Of a DNA stretch of 64,000 bases, positions 7,063 through 15,333 are shown one piece after another (within the stretch, counting starts at the first letter, position 1; each line of letters opens with the position of its first letter). The stretch spans positions 12,398 through 76,397 of the forward strand of contig JBBPYC010000036.1 of NCBI GenBank assembly GCA_038200275.1, in the 5' to 3' direction. Made by a program: the position numbers and the translations under genes. The notes under the pieces are model-generated. The model was given only the letters and a program-made list of their open reading frames with translations. It was not told the origin of the DNA and ran no database searches. The DNA is from JBBPYC01 sp038200275. Lineage in GTDB: Bacteria > Pseudomonadota > Gammaproteobacteria > Burkholderiales > Burkholderiaceae_C.

Positions 7063-9795
7063 ATGAAAACAAGTGTCATTGAAGTGCACGACATGCTCTC
7101 GGTATTGAGCGTGTCGGGCGTCGAGAAACGGGTCGGCGCGGTCCCCGGCGTCGAGAGCGTGACTGTGAACTACGCCGCCGGGACGGCCACGGTGCGCTAC
7201 GACGAAACGCGCCTGCATGTGTCGGACATCAAGTCGGACGTACGACAAAGCGGGTACGAGCAAGAGACTGCTCCAACAGCAGTTGCCGCTCCCAACTCCG
7301 GTGCGCCCGATGACGGCGAGAGCAAGCTCACTGCAACGCCTGCGACACCGGCAATCACTGACACCGACCCGCAAGGGGCAGCCTCTGGCGCGCCGTCCGC
7401 CGCACCCGCTTCCGGCACAGCCGCGGAAGCCGGGGCGGACGTTCAACCAAAGCCGGAGGCGCCAGCTCCCACCGGGCCGAAAACGGACCCGGAAGATTCT
7501 GCTGAACCTGCAGCCACGGTTTCCGACACACCTCCCGCCGCGGACAATAGCGAAGCGGAGCCGAGCTCGTTGAGCAAAGTGGGGGCGTGGGTGAAGCATG
7601 CCGTCGGAAGCGACGACGAGAGCGCGCCGGCTCAGAGCGGCGAATCGCCGAAAACCGCTCCCGCTACGGGCGATCACGCTGGACATGCCAAAGGCGCAAA
7701 GGGCGTAAAGGGCGCGAAAGACGAGATGGCATACGAAATGGGCCATGACGGCAAGGACATGCCGGCCATGGTGCGCGACATGCGCAACCGCTTCTTCATC
7801 TGCCTGTTCTTCACCATTCCGATCTTCGTGTACGCACCAATGGGAGGTCTCTTCGAGCCACCCACGCCGCCGTTCGGCCTCGAACAAAACGTGTGGTTGT
7901 TCTTGTTCGCCAGTGCGGCGATTCTGTATCCGAGCTGGACGTTCTTCGTGTCCGCCTGGCGCTCATTGAAAAAGGGCGTTCTGAGCATGGCCGTGCTGGT
8001 CGTGCTGAGCGTCGGGACCGGCTATCTGTTCAGCGTCGCATCGACCTTTTTCTTCGAGGGAGGCGGCCAGTTCTTCGAAGCGGTTTCCATCCTTCTGGTT
8101 TTCATTCTGCTCGGGCACTGGCTCGAAATGCGCGCCCGCGCAGGAGCGACGTCGGCGATCAAGGCGCTGATGAATCTGACGCCTGCCAAGGCCAACGTGG
8201 TCCGCAACGGCGCCGAAGTCGAAGTCGCCACGGCCGAGGTGCTCGCCGGAGAGATCGTCGTCATCCGGCCGGGCAACAAGATCCCTGTCGACGGCACCGT
8301 GGAAACAGGCCAGTCGCTGGTTGACGAGTCGATGCTCACCGGCGAGTCGATGCCGGTGCAGAAGGGCCCCGGCGACAAGGTGGTCGGTGCCAGCATCAAC
8401 ACGAACGGAAGCTTTCGCTACAAGGCGACGAAGGTCGGAGCCGACTCGGCGCTGGCCCAGATCGTCAAGCTGGTGCAGGACGCGCAGAACTCGAAGGCAC
8501 CGGCGCAGCTGCTGGCCGACCGGGCCGCGCAGTGGCTGGTGGTCGCGGCGATCGTCATCGGGTTGTTGACCTTCGCTATCTGGTTCTGGGTCATTGGGGA
8601 AACCTTGCTGCTGGCGGTGACGCTGACCATCACCGTCTTCGTGATTGCCTGCCCGGACGCCCTGGGACTGGCGACGCCAATGGCGGTCATGGTGAGCACC
8701 AGTCTGGGCGCGGTGAACGGCATCCTGTTCAAGAACGCCTCGGCGCTCGAAGACGCGACCAAGCTCACGACGATCGTGTTCGACAAGACAGGCACGCTCA
8801 CCGTCGGCAAACCCGAGGTGGTCGAGATCGTGACAGCGGAAGGCATCACCGAGGACAGCTTGCTGATCGCGGCCGCGGCCGTCGAGCAAGGCTCGGCTCA
8901 CCCACTCGCGCAGGCGATCATGCAAAGGGCCAAGGACCTGACGGTGGAAGCACCTACAGATTTCGAAAGCATCGACGGCATGGGCGCGCGCGCCGAAACG
9001 GCGGGCGGCACCGTCTTCCTCGGCAACCGGCTGCTGATGGACACGCAAAAGATTGCGCTCGGACCCCTTGAAGCCGAATCCACCCGCCTGCAGGAGGGCG
9101 GCCGCACGGTGGTGCACGTGTCGCAGGCTGCACGCGTGATCGGCCTGATCGCGATCGCGGATGCCATCCGGCCCACCTCGAAGGCCGCGGTGGCGAAGCT
9201 GCGGGAAGGCAAGATCGAAGTGGTCATGCTCACCGGCGACAACGCGGCGACCGCCAAGCGGATCGCCGCCGATCTGGGCATCGACAGCATTCTGGCCGAT
9301 GTACTGCCAGCGCAGAAGGCGCAGAAGATCAAGGAGCTGCAAGCCCAGGGGAAGAAGGTCGGTATGGTCGGCGACGGCGTCAACGACGCACCAGCACTGA
9401 CCCAGGCGAACGTGGGCTTCGCCATCGGCGCCGGCACCGACGTGGCGATGGAAAGCGCCGATGTCGTGCTGATGAAAAGCGACCCCTACGACATCGTCGG
9501 CGCGATTGAGTTGTCGCGCGCCACGGTACGCAAGATGCACCAGAACCTGTGGTGGGCGGTGGGCTACAACGTGATCGCGTTCCCGCTTGCCGCGGGCGTC
9601 CTGTACCCCTTCGTATTGAGTCCGGCGGTCGCGGCGCTGTCGATGTCCGGCAGCACCCTGATCGTGGCGATCAACGCACTGCTGTTGAAGCGCACCAAGC
9701 TGGCAGGCATTCGTCAGGCCGGAGAGAAAGACAAACCAGCGCCCGCAGGGCCACCAGAAGCCGCGCATCCAGCCAAGGCATCTGCGGCGCCGTAG
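7063..9795 (+). CDS. P1B-type metal-transporting ATPase with CPD motif
   Basis: The 910-residue protein is a heavy-metal P-type ATPase. From the N-terminus it has a cysteine-less HMA-like domain (1-65), a long Ala/Pro-rich linker (66-205), a short His/Lys stretch, then eight membrane helices with the actuator TGES loop, the ion-site motif C530-P531-D532, the phosphorylation motif DKTGTLT (Asp574), a nucleotide domain with a SAHPLA version of the HP motif, and GDGVNDAPAL. Copper ATPases of group P1B-1 carry CPC at the ion site; here the second Cys is Asp, so specificity may differ. The tail after the last helix is Ala/Pro-rich. AGGAA lies upstream of the ATG. Electrons in nearby genes and the HMA proteins point to metal homeostasis at the inner membrane. 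Confidence 0.9.
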   Translation: MKTSVIEVHDMLSVLSVSGVEKRVGAVPGVESVTVNYAAGTATVRYDETRLHVSDIKSDVRQSGYEQETAPTAVAAPNSGAPDDGESKLTATPATPAITDTDPQGAASGAPSAAPASGTAAEAGADVQPKPEAPAPTGPKTDPEDSAEPAATVSDTPPAADNSEAEPSSLSKVGAWVKHAVGSDDESAPAQSGESPKTAPATGDHAGHAKGAKGVKGAKDEMAYEMGHDGKDMPAMVRDMRNRFFICLFFTIPIFVYAPMGGLFEPPTPPFGLEQNVWLFLFASAAILYPSWTFFVSAWRSLKKGVLSMAVLVVLSVGTGYLFSVASTFFFEGGGQFFEAVSILLVFILLGHWLEMRARAGATSAIKALMNLTPAKANVVRNGAEVEVATAEVLAGEIVVIRPGNKIPVDGTVETGQSLVDESMLTGESMPVQKGPGDKVVGASINTNGSFRYKATKVGADSALAQIVKLVQDAQNSKAPAQLLADRAAQWLVVAAIVIGLLTFAIWFWVIGETLLLAVTLTITVFVIACPDALGLATPMAVMVSTSLGAVNGILFKNASALEDATKLTTIVFDKTGTLTVGKPEVVEIVTAEGITEDSLLIAAAAVEQGSAHPLAQAIMQRAKDLTVEAPTDFESIDGMGARAETAGGTVFLGNRLLMDTQKIALGPLEAESTRLQEGGRTVVHVSQAARVIGLIAIADAIRPTSKAAVAKLREGKIEVVMLTGDNAATAKRIAADLGIDSILADVLPAQKAQKIKELQAQGKKVGMVGDGVNDAPALTQANVGFAIGAGTDVAMESADVVLMKSDPYDIVGAIELSRATVRKMHQNLWWAVGYNVIAFPLAAGVLYPFVLSPAVAALSMSGSTLIVAINALLLKRTKLAGIRQAGEKDKPAPAGPPEAAHPAKASAAP

Positions 9796-9875
9796 CGCGA
9801 CACGCCAACCGAAAAGCAGCTGACGGCGACGCCGTTCAGGGTTTTCGTTTCGTGGTCACCGACGGATGCCGACAA

Positions 9876-9891
9876 TGTGCGTCATCGCACA
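9876..9891. promoter_or_regulatory. TGTGCG-TCAT-CGCACA palindrome (site 3)
   Basis: Perfect 6-bp arms, followed by GAC as in the consensus. It lies 80 nt after the ATPase stop and its centre is about 131 nt upstream of the His-rich small gene at 10015. Confidence 0.65.
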
Positions 9892-10014
9892 GACGGGACT
9901 GTCGTCGAACAGCAGACTCCATGGTACGAATCGACGAACACCGAATGGGCGCAGTCGATTTCGCGAACCACTGGCGCCGATGGGCGCAGTCATCTCAACT
10001 CTAAGGAACAGATC

Positions 10015-10221
10015 ATGGACGACTCCAAAATCAAAATGGCGTGCTCAGAGCACCATCTCGCTGCTGCCAGCCATGTCGCCGCCGCATACCATCATTTTCA
10101 AGCGGTCGCCGAGCATGAAAAAGGCAATCACGACGAGGCGAAGACGCACGCGAGTGCGGCGCAGGACCAAGGCAGTGCAGGCGGTCAGCACGCGACCTCA
10201 GCCGTTGGGCACTGCCACTGA
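10015..10221 (+). CDS. Small His-rich hypothetical protein
   Basis: The 68-residue product begins MDDSKIKMACSEHHLAA and contains eleven His residues, in pairs and with i+3/i+4 spacing over an apparently helical middle (ASHVAAAYHHFQAVAEHEKGNHDEA), plus two Cys residues, one in the terminal GHCH. AAGGAAC lies upstream of the ATG at 10015. A metal-binding role is plausible from the composition, but no family is certain. A TGTGCG palindrome stands upstream, so it is likely part of the same regulon as its neighbours. Confidence 0.7.
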   Translation: MDDSKIKMACSEHHLAAASHVAAAYHHFQAVAEHEKGNHDEAKTHASAAQDQGSAGGQHATSAVGHCH

Positions 10222-10319
10222 TGACGTTCGCACTTGGGCTCGCCTGGTTCATGGCCAGCCCAAATTGGCGGTAGGCAAAACTTACCGCCTGGCCCGCTTC
10301 GACGGCAGCGGCATGTCGA

Positions 10320-11675
10320 ATGGGCCAACTCTCCCGTAGCTCATCCTCACCCTCCTGCCGCCGTTCCAGTGACGAACCGCGCAGCGACGCACCCGTCGCA
10401 GGAGCAACAGCGATTGCAGGCGGTGCTGTTCAGCGAGATTCGAACCACCTTCAGGAAAACCTGAACGTCGCGACGCTTCGCCCAGGCGCTGCTTCGGCTT
10501 CAGATGCGGTCATGCTGGCACCTGCATTCGTGCTGTTCTACGCCATGACGCCGGATGCCATGGCGGGTCGAACCGGCGCAGTGGCCGGGCTGTTGCCCGT
10601 CCCGCCGGAAGTATCGAATTCCTACCTGAGTCCGATGGAGCATCTCCAGCGGCACCTGCTTGGCGACAACTACGCGCGGGCAAGCCGTGTCCAGCGCACG
10701 ATCGTGGGGAGGATGAAACTGTCAGGGCACGACAGTCAGCCGACGCATGCCGATATCTACGTCGCCCTTCACAAATGCGGGGCAGCGGTTTGGGAGGTCA
10801 TGATCTTCGCGCCACCCCAGCCATTCGACATCGCGAAGTGGATCAGCTGGCTCGACCCGGAGTCGCCTGTCAGCCCTGCGAGGGCGATCTGGGACCGCCT
10901 CGCCGGTGTCGAGCGGAGTCCGGCGGACCTGCCGGAGCTCTACATCCCGCTGACGCTGGTCCGATTCCGCGAAGCCACGTTGGCAGAGCTTCGCGCGCGA
11001 CACGGACGAGATCTCGTTTCGCTGTTGCATCGCGATGCGTCGAGCCGACGTTTCAAGACGAGTTTCGTCGACCAGGAGCTTGCCGCTGACGTCTGCCACC
11101 GCGAAGATGGCTTGTGGCTCCTCGCACGCAACAGCGCGGTTGCTGTAACTTCGGATTCAAAGGACGGGGAAGCGCCGCGACTGTCGCAGAACGTGCTGCC
11201 CCTGCTGCTCACGCTCGAAGTCCTGTGCCTCGATCGAGCGGTGCTTCGGTCGTTCCTCGATCGATTTTCCCGGGGCATCTACGGCACCATCGAAGACATC
11301 ATCCAGCTCAGGCGCGAAATCTTCGATAACCTGGAGGAGTATTACGGCACGCTCGCCAAGATCCACAGCTATACAGAGGCGTCAATCGCTCGTGGCGAGG
11401 TGCTGTTCGGTATCGACGATCTGTTCAAGGCCGTGACGAACCGGCTCGAAGCGCTCACGTTCGAGATCACGACCAGAAGCCAGCGTTCGGTGAATCGATT
11501 GGGCCTCTGGCTCACGATCTCGTTCGGCGCCATTGAAATCGGCTTTGTCGCTGCCAGCATCGCGACATGGCACTACCAGACCGATCTGTTCGCCGTGCTT
11601 GCCTGGACCGTGGGCGTGACGCTGACGGCAGCGCTGGCGATCGCCGCCTTTCTCCGGCGGACGATGAAGTCGTGA
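10320..11675 (+). CDS. Hypothetical protein with two C-terminal membrane helices
   Basis: The frame is 451 residues. The last 65 residues form two hydrophobic helices (about 398-420 and 426-446) ending in FLRRTMKS. They follow a long helical stretch (EEYYGTLAKIHSYTEASIARGEV and on) that is probably a coiled coil. This architecture resembles CorA-type or Fuzo-like membrane proteins, but there is no GMN motif, so I do not call it a transporter. The N-terminal 50 residues are Ser/Arg-rich and may be untranslated; ATG at 10512 is another possible start. No good ribosome site decides between them. It ends convergently with the CBS gene. Confidence 0.6.
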   Translation: MGQLSRSSSSPSCRRSSDEPRSDAPVAGATAIAGGAVQRDSNHLQENLNVATLRPGAASASDAVMLAPAFVLFYAMTPDAMAGRTGAVAGLLPVPPEVSNSYLSPMEHLQRHLLGDNYARASRVQRTIVGRMKLSGHDSQPTHADIYVALHKCGAAVWEVMIFAPPQPFDIAKWISWLDPESPVSPARAIWDRLAGVERSPADLPELYIPLTLVRFREATLAELRARHGRDLVSLLHRDASSRRFKTSFVDQELAADVCHREDGLWLLARNSAVAVTSDSKDGEAPRLSQNVLPLLLTLEVLCLDRAVLRSFLDRFSRGIYGTIEDIIQLRREIFDNLEEYYGTLAKIHSYTEASIARGEVLFGIDDLFKAVTNRLEALTFEITTRSQRSVNRLGLWLTISFGAIEIGFVAASIATWHYQTDLFAVLAWTVGVTLTAALAIAAFLRRTMKS

Positions 11676-11731
11676 ATGTGGTCCTGGCGGCTGCTTCGGC
11701 GGGCAGCCCGCACCCACACCACCGCCTATGT

Positions 11732-12184
11732 TCACCGGTAGCCCACACCCATGACGTAGTCACGCAGAAGTGACTCCTCGTACGCTTCTTCCGCCAGCAA
11801 CGCCCTGAGCGCGTCGTGCGAGTTGACCACGCCCAACGGCTTTCGCTGCTCGTCGATGACGGGAATGTGAACGAGGCCGCGTTTTTGCATCGAAGACAAG
11901 ACATCCGTGAGCGAATCGGTCGGGCGGCACGAAGTGATCTCCCGCGTCATCATGTCCGCGACCGGAGTGGTCCAGGCGTCCGCCCGGCATTGACCGATCC
12001 TGCAGACGATATCGGTCTTGGTGATGACACCCACCATCGAGCCATCAGCGACGCAGACGACAACAAGGCTGATCTGCGTGAGCGAAAGCAGGATCGCGGC
12101 GTCGACGAGCGAGGCCTGCGGGCTGATCGTCCGCAGTCGGGCATTCGATACAAGGCCAATGCTGCTGACAAGTTTCGTGTTCAT
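11732..12184 (-). CDS. CBS-domain pair protein
   Basis: The 150-residue protein consists of two CBS domains: the first from about residue 15 to 65 (ISPQASLVDAAILL, VVVCVADGSMVGVITKTDIV) and the second from about 78 to 135 (MTREITSCRPTDSLTDVLSSM, HIPVIDEQRKPLGVVNSHDAL). Such stand-alone pairs bind adenine nucleotides and act as energy sensors for other proteins. GGAG lies 7 nt before the ATG. Its upstream region holds a hairpin with a T-run on the opposite strand (12203) and a degenerate TGTGCG palindrome (12252). Confidence 0.85.
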   Translation of the reverse strand: MNTKLVSSIGLVSNARLRTISPQASLVDAAILLSLTQISLVVVCVADGSMVGVITKTDIVCRIGQCRADAWTTPVADMMTREITSCRPTDSLTDVLSSMQKRGLVHIPVIDEQRKPLGVVNSHDALRALLAEEAYEESLLRDYVMGVGYR

Positions 12185-12202
12185 CGTGACTCCAGAGTGA
12201 AT

Positions 12203-12230
12203 GGCAACGGGGGTTCCGTTGCCGTTTTTT
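12203..12230 (+). terminator. Hairpin plus T6, terminator-like on the plus strand
   Basis: GGCAACGG-GGGTT-CCGTTGCC is a perfect 8-bp stem followed by GTTTTTT on the plus strand, the form of a Rho-independent terminator. It lies in the 5' leader of the minus-strand CBS gene, where no plus-strand gene ends. It could stop antisense transcription, or fold in the CBS leader. Confidence 0.5.
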
Positions 12231-12251
12231 GCGGACCGTGAAGCGCAGGTC

Positions 12252-12267
12252 TATGCACTGTCGGACA
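12252..12267. promoter_or_regulatory. Degenerate palindrome TATGCA-CTGT-CGGACA (site 4)
   Basis: Matches the TGTGCG-N4-CGCACA pattern with three changes, is preceded by GTC, and its centre is 75 nt upstream of the CBS gene (minus strand). Weaker than the other sites; kept because of its position and flanks. Confidence 0.4.
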
Positions 12268-12363
12268 CAAAACTCCCAGCTGCGCATCTCAGCGTGCGGC
12301 ACGGTGGCGAGAAGCCCGTCGCGTAGCGACACGAGGTCAGGGTGCTGGTCCGGCCGAGGGTGT

Positions 12364-12609
12364 TTATGGATGAGCCGCTTTCCGCCTGGGCACGCGAGGC
12401 GGGGATCGATCCAGAACCGCCGATCCCCATGCTGGCCGAGCCAGGAGGATCGCCAATATCCCGACCGACGGGGCCGCCAACCATCCTTGCCATTGGGGCA
12501 GGAGCGCCCCATAGCCAGCCGCGATGACGAAGACGGTGGCCGTGAGCCAGACCAGCTGCCAGGGACGCAGCGGCGGCATCGGAGCAACCCGTGCGGATGC
12601 CTTTTTCAT
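12364..12609 (-). pseudogene. Short membrane ORF, possible remnant of an MFS transporter N-terminus
   Basis: An 81-residue frame from ATG at 12609 carries LVWLTATVFVIAAGYGALLP, which resembles the first helix of many MFS transporters, then a second hydrophobic stretch (SVGILAILLARPAWG) and a basic tail. A whole MFS protein would be about 400 residues, so this would be a remnant, or else a small two-helix membrane protein. It follows the CopZ-like gene by 69 nt on the same strand. Low certainty. Confidence 0.35.
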
Positions 12610-12678
12610 CGGCAAGCCCGGCGTTGGCAAAGGCGGAACGCCGTCATCGACGCAAACAACGCGACACCGTCCAGTAAA

Positions 12679-12930
12679 TCAGCCGCAGCATCCGCCCTTG
12701 GTCCGAGTTGCAGTTGCGTCTTCGCCGACCGCCACCCCATAGCCAGCGCCCTTCACGGCTGATTGCAGGCGCTCTCGCGATGTCAGCGCTTCGTCAAAGT
12801 CGACGGAAGCCTTGCCGGGCAGCGACACCTCCACGTGCCCCACGCCGGGCACAGCGGTCAGTGCCCGAGTCAGTTTGCTGACGCAGCCGCCGCAAGTCAT
12901 TCCAGTTACGTTCATTGTTTCGGTTTGCAT
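12679..12930 (-). CDS. CopZ-like heavy-metal-associated chaperone
   Basis: The 83-residue protein is a single HMA domain with the intact metal loop GMTCGGCVSKL near the N-terminus, VxHVEVSLPGKASVDFDEA in the core, and a Cys pair in the C-terminal GGCCG. Such proteins carry Cu(I) or related ions in the cytoplasm to P-type ATPases. It is the only HMA protein of this window that keeps both loop cysteines. A TGTGCG palindrome (13009) lies 86 nt upstream on the coding strand. Confidence 0.85.
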   Translation of the reverse strand: MQTETMNVTGMTCGGCVSKLTRALTAVPGVGHVEVSLPGKASVDFDEALTSRERLQSAVKGAGYGVAVGEDATATRTKGGCCG

Positions 12931-13008
12931 AGTGGTTCCTCGATGATGGAGTGCGGTTGAAGCCCAGTTCTAACCCTCTGCACGATGACCGCAGTCTGCT
13001 GGGATGTC

Positions 13009-13024
13009 TGTGCGCTGCCACACA
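13009..13024. promoter_or_regulatory. TGTGCG-CTGC-CACACA palindrome (site 5)
   Basis: One mismatch in the right arm, preceded by GTC. Its centre is about 86 nt upstream of the CopZ-like gene start (minus strand), similar to the spacing for the glucanase-like and CBS genes. Confidence 0.55.
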
Positions 13025-13148
13025 AAACGTCAGCCGTCGAGGGCCGATCGAACGCGCCGGCGCAGTGCGCCGGTCTGGTCGGTACTTGGACAACAAGGGC
13101 GGCAAGCGCAGCCTTGGCACGAGTGAATTTCGCAATAATGTCCTGTGC

Positions 13149-13292
13149 TTATGCCGTTCGGGTGGGCGGCTTGCGGGCGAGGTTGTGGTGGGCGACGCAA
13201 GGATCGACGGCCAGTTGCAGCTCGGCGACGCTGGTGCAGCTGTCGCGCCAGATGCGGTTGTTGGTGATGTCGCGGAAGTAGCGCTCAAACAT
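13149..13292 (-). pseudogene. C-terminal remnant of an IS630-family transposase
   Basis: A 47-codon frame reads MFERYFRDITNNRIWRDSCT, then SVAELQLAVDPCVAHHN and ARKPPTRTA before a stop. This is the end of IS630-type transposases (usual form FFRDLTxxRIRRGxFxSVxELxxAIxxYxxxHN). The rest of the element is absent, and no inverted repeats are seen. It marks an old insertion beside the CopZ-like gene. Confidence 0.7.
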
Positions 13293-13745
13293 GTTCAATC
13301 ACGAAGAGGACTATCCGAAATGGGAGCTGCATGCGCAGGGCTGACCATGGTTCAGGAGACCTCAAGACCGCACCGCTCAAGCAGCGCCAGCGGAACTCTG
13401 TTGACCAACGCACAGACCGATCACGATGTCATTCATACTGTAGGCGCCATGTCAGGGTGTCAATCGCTGGTGTTCGATCGGTGCGACTGACCGCATTCGA
13501 TGGCCAGATTCATCGACCGTCAGCGCGCGAATGCTGCGGTGAACTCGATGCCTTTTTCGATGCGGGACTGCGTGGAGTTGCTCAAAATCGGCAGTATCGA
13601 CGCTGAAGGGTTGGACGCGAGTCGCATCACCGACTGGCTCTCGCCCGGGTTCTTCGAGACCGAGTTTTGGCCTTGGTCAAGACATTCAAGTAAACACAAT
13701 GCGCCGGCCGACCAACGGCGTTTGAACAGATTTCGGAGAGTCAAC
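13293..13745. other. Intergenic region, one degenerate palindrome
   Basis: No gene is supported in these 453 bases. An open frame extends the DJ-1/PfpI gene upstream to 13500, but its residues do not fit the family. TGTTGA-CCAA-CGCACA at 13399-13414, followed by GACC, is a weak copy of the palindrome with an intact right half, 340 nt from the PfpI start. Confidence 0.5.
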
Positions 13746-14423
13746 ATGAAGATATTGATGGTTCTGACCTCGCACGACAAGCTCGGCGACACCGGCAAGA
13801 AGACCGGCTTCTGGCTTGAGGAATTTGCCGCGCCCTACTACGTCTTCCAGGACGCGGGCGCCGAGATCACGCTGGCTTCGCCGCTTGGCGGCCAGCCACC
13901 GCTCGACCCAACGAGCGACGATGCTGCGTCGCAGACCGATTTCACGCGCCGCTTCAAGGCCGATCCCGCGGCGCAAGCTGCGCTGGCCAGCAGCCTCAAG
14001 CTGCGCGACGTGGCCGCCGGCGATTTCGACGCCGTGTTCTACCCCGGCGGACACGGTCCGCTGTGGGACCTGGCTGAAAATGGGTACTCGATCGCGTTGA
14101 TTGAAGCCATGCTCGCAGCTGGCCGGCCGGTTGCCGCCGTTTGTCACGCTCCGGGCGCGCTGCGGCATGTGAAGGCAGGCGACAGCAAGCCCGTGGTGGC
14201 CGGCAAGACGGTCACGGGCTTCACCAACACCGAAGAGCAAGCCGCTGGCCTGACCGAGGTGGTGCCTTTCCTGGTCGAGGACATGCTCAGGGAGAACGGC
14301 GGCAGGTATTCCAAGGCAGCCGACTGGCAGCCGCATGTCGTTGTCGATGGCCTTCTGATCACCGGGCAGAACCCGGCTTCTTCTGAGCCTGCTGCCAGAG
14401 CGTTGCTGACGATGTTGAAGTGA
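13746..14423 (+). CDS. DJ-1/PfpI superfamily protein, HchA-like
   Basis: The 225-residue protein matches the type 1 glutamine amidotransferase-like family of HchA/Hsp31 and class III glyoxalases. Visible are MKILMVLTSHD, the acidic residue in KTGFWLEEFAAPY, and the nucleophile elbow AAVCHAPGAL with the catalytic Cys, preceded by FYPGGHGPLWDLA. Members detoxify methylglyoxal or act in stress protection. GGAG lies upstream of the ATG at 13746. The setting among stress genes fits. Confidence 0.88.
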   Translation: MKILMVLTSHDKLGDTGKKTGFWLEEFAAPYYVFQDAGAEITLASPLGGQPPLDPTSDDAASQTDFTRRFKADPAAQAALASSLKLRDVAAGDFDAVFYPGGHGPLWDLAENGYSIALIEAMLAAGRPVAAVCHAPGALRHVKAGDSKPVVAGKTVTGFTNTEEQAAGLTEVVPFLVEDMLRENGGRYSKAADWQPHVVVDGLLITGQNPASSEPAARALLTMLK

Positions 14424-14491
14424 ACCGACCATCGCTTGCTGGCTCCGCGCATCGGCTGTGATACGGCAGGAAGATTTGCTCGCGAACCCCC

Positions 14492-15172
14492 ATGTGCTTT
14501 TCTGCCACCGCCAGTTTCACCGCAGGCGTCGCGCTGCTGATCGTCGGCACGGTGACAACGCGGCGCGCGGGTCGCCGCGCCGAATTGCCGTATGCGTTGA
14601 TTCCCGTGCTGTTCGGCCTTCAGCAATTGATCGAGGGCGCGTTGTGGCTGACCTTCCCCGCCAAGGCACCGCTGCTGAACACGGCGCTGACGCATGCGTT
14701 CTCGTTCTTCTCGCACGTGCTGTGGCCGCTCTACGTGCCGGTGGCGGTTCTCTTGCTCGAACCCACGCCGTGGCGGCGCAAGGTGTTGGTCGCGATCGCG
14801 CTTGCCGGCGCGACGGTGAGCCTGTACCTGCTGTATTTCCTGGTGCGCTTGTCGGTCGTCGCCGAACCCTCGGACGGGCACATCGCCTACATCTCCCCGC
14901 ATTTCTATGCACTGGCTGCGATGGGGCTGTACCTGTTGGGCACCTGCGTCAGCAGCCTCTTCTCCAGTCATCGCTCGGTCAGATGGTTTGGCGCGGCCGC
15001 CTTCATTTCGTTTGTCGGCACCTATGCGTTCTATGCGTTCTGGTTCATTTCGGTGTGGTGCTTCTTTGCAGCGCTGCTGAGCGTGCTCGTGCTGCTGCAT
15101 TTTCCGCGAAGACAGGCAAAAGGGCCTCCCCATCTCGGGAGGAAGACGCAGCCGATGGTGAGCGCACAGTGA
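14492..15172 (+). CDS. DUF6629 family membrane protein
   Basis: The product (226 residues) begins MCFSATASFTAGVALLIVG, a hallmark of the DUF6629 family, and has about seven membrane helices ending with HFPRRQA and a polar tail. FGLQQLIEGALWL is the second typical box. The function of the family is unknown. It follows the PfpI gene by 68 nt on the same strand. Confidence 0.8.
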   Translation: MCFSATASFTAGVALLIVGTVTTRRAGRRAELPYALIPVLFGLQQLIEGALWLTFPAKAPLLNTALTHAFSFFSHVLWPLYVPVAVLLLEPTPWRRKVLVAIALAGATVSLYLLYFLVRLSVVAEPSDGHIAYISPHFYALAAMGLYLLGTCVSSLFSSHRSVRWFGAAAFISFVGTYAFYAFWFISVWCFFAALLSVLVLLHFPRRQAKGPPHLGRKTQPMVSAQ

Positions 15173-15333
15173 CGGAGACGTGGCAGAGCGCGGCTACTGT
15201 CTGACCCGCCGATGTGATTCGACAAGGGCTGATGAGTAAGCGGGTGATCGGTTCGGAAGACTTTCTGCCGATCAACTCCCCAACAGGAATTCCAGTAGAA
15301 CGAACCGCTGCCAACAGAGTTCGGGCGCGCCGG

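Noticed and set aside
7963..9768. A 601-codon minus-strand frame opposite the P-type ATPase
   Set aside because: Antisense shadow with low-complexity His/Arg/Asp content; the ATPase on the other strand has all catalytic motifs.
12951..13490. A 179-codon plus-strand frame across the IS630 remnant
   Set aside because: The minus strand here carries the recognisable transposase end, and the plus-strand text has no family resemblance.
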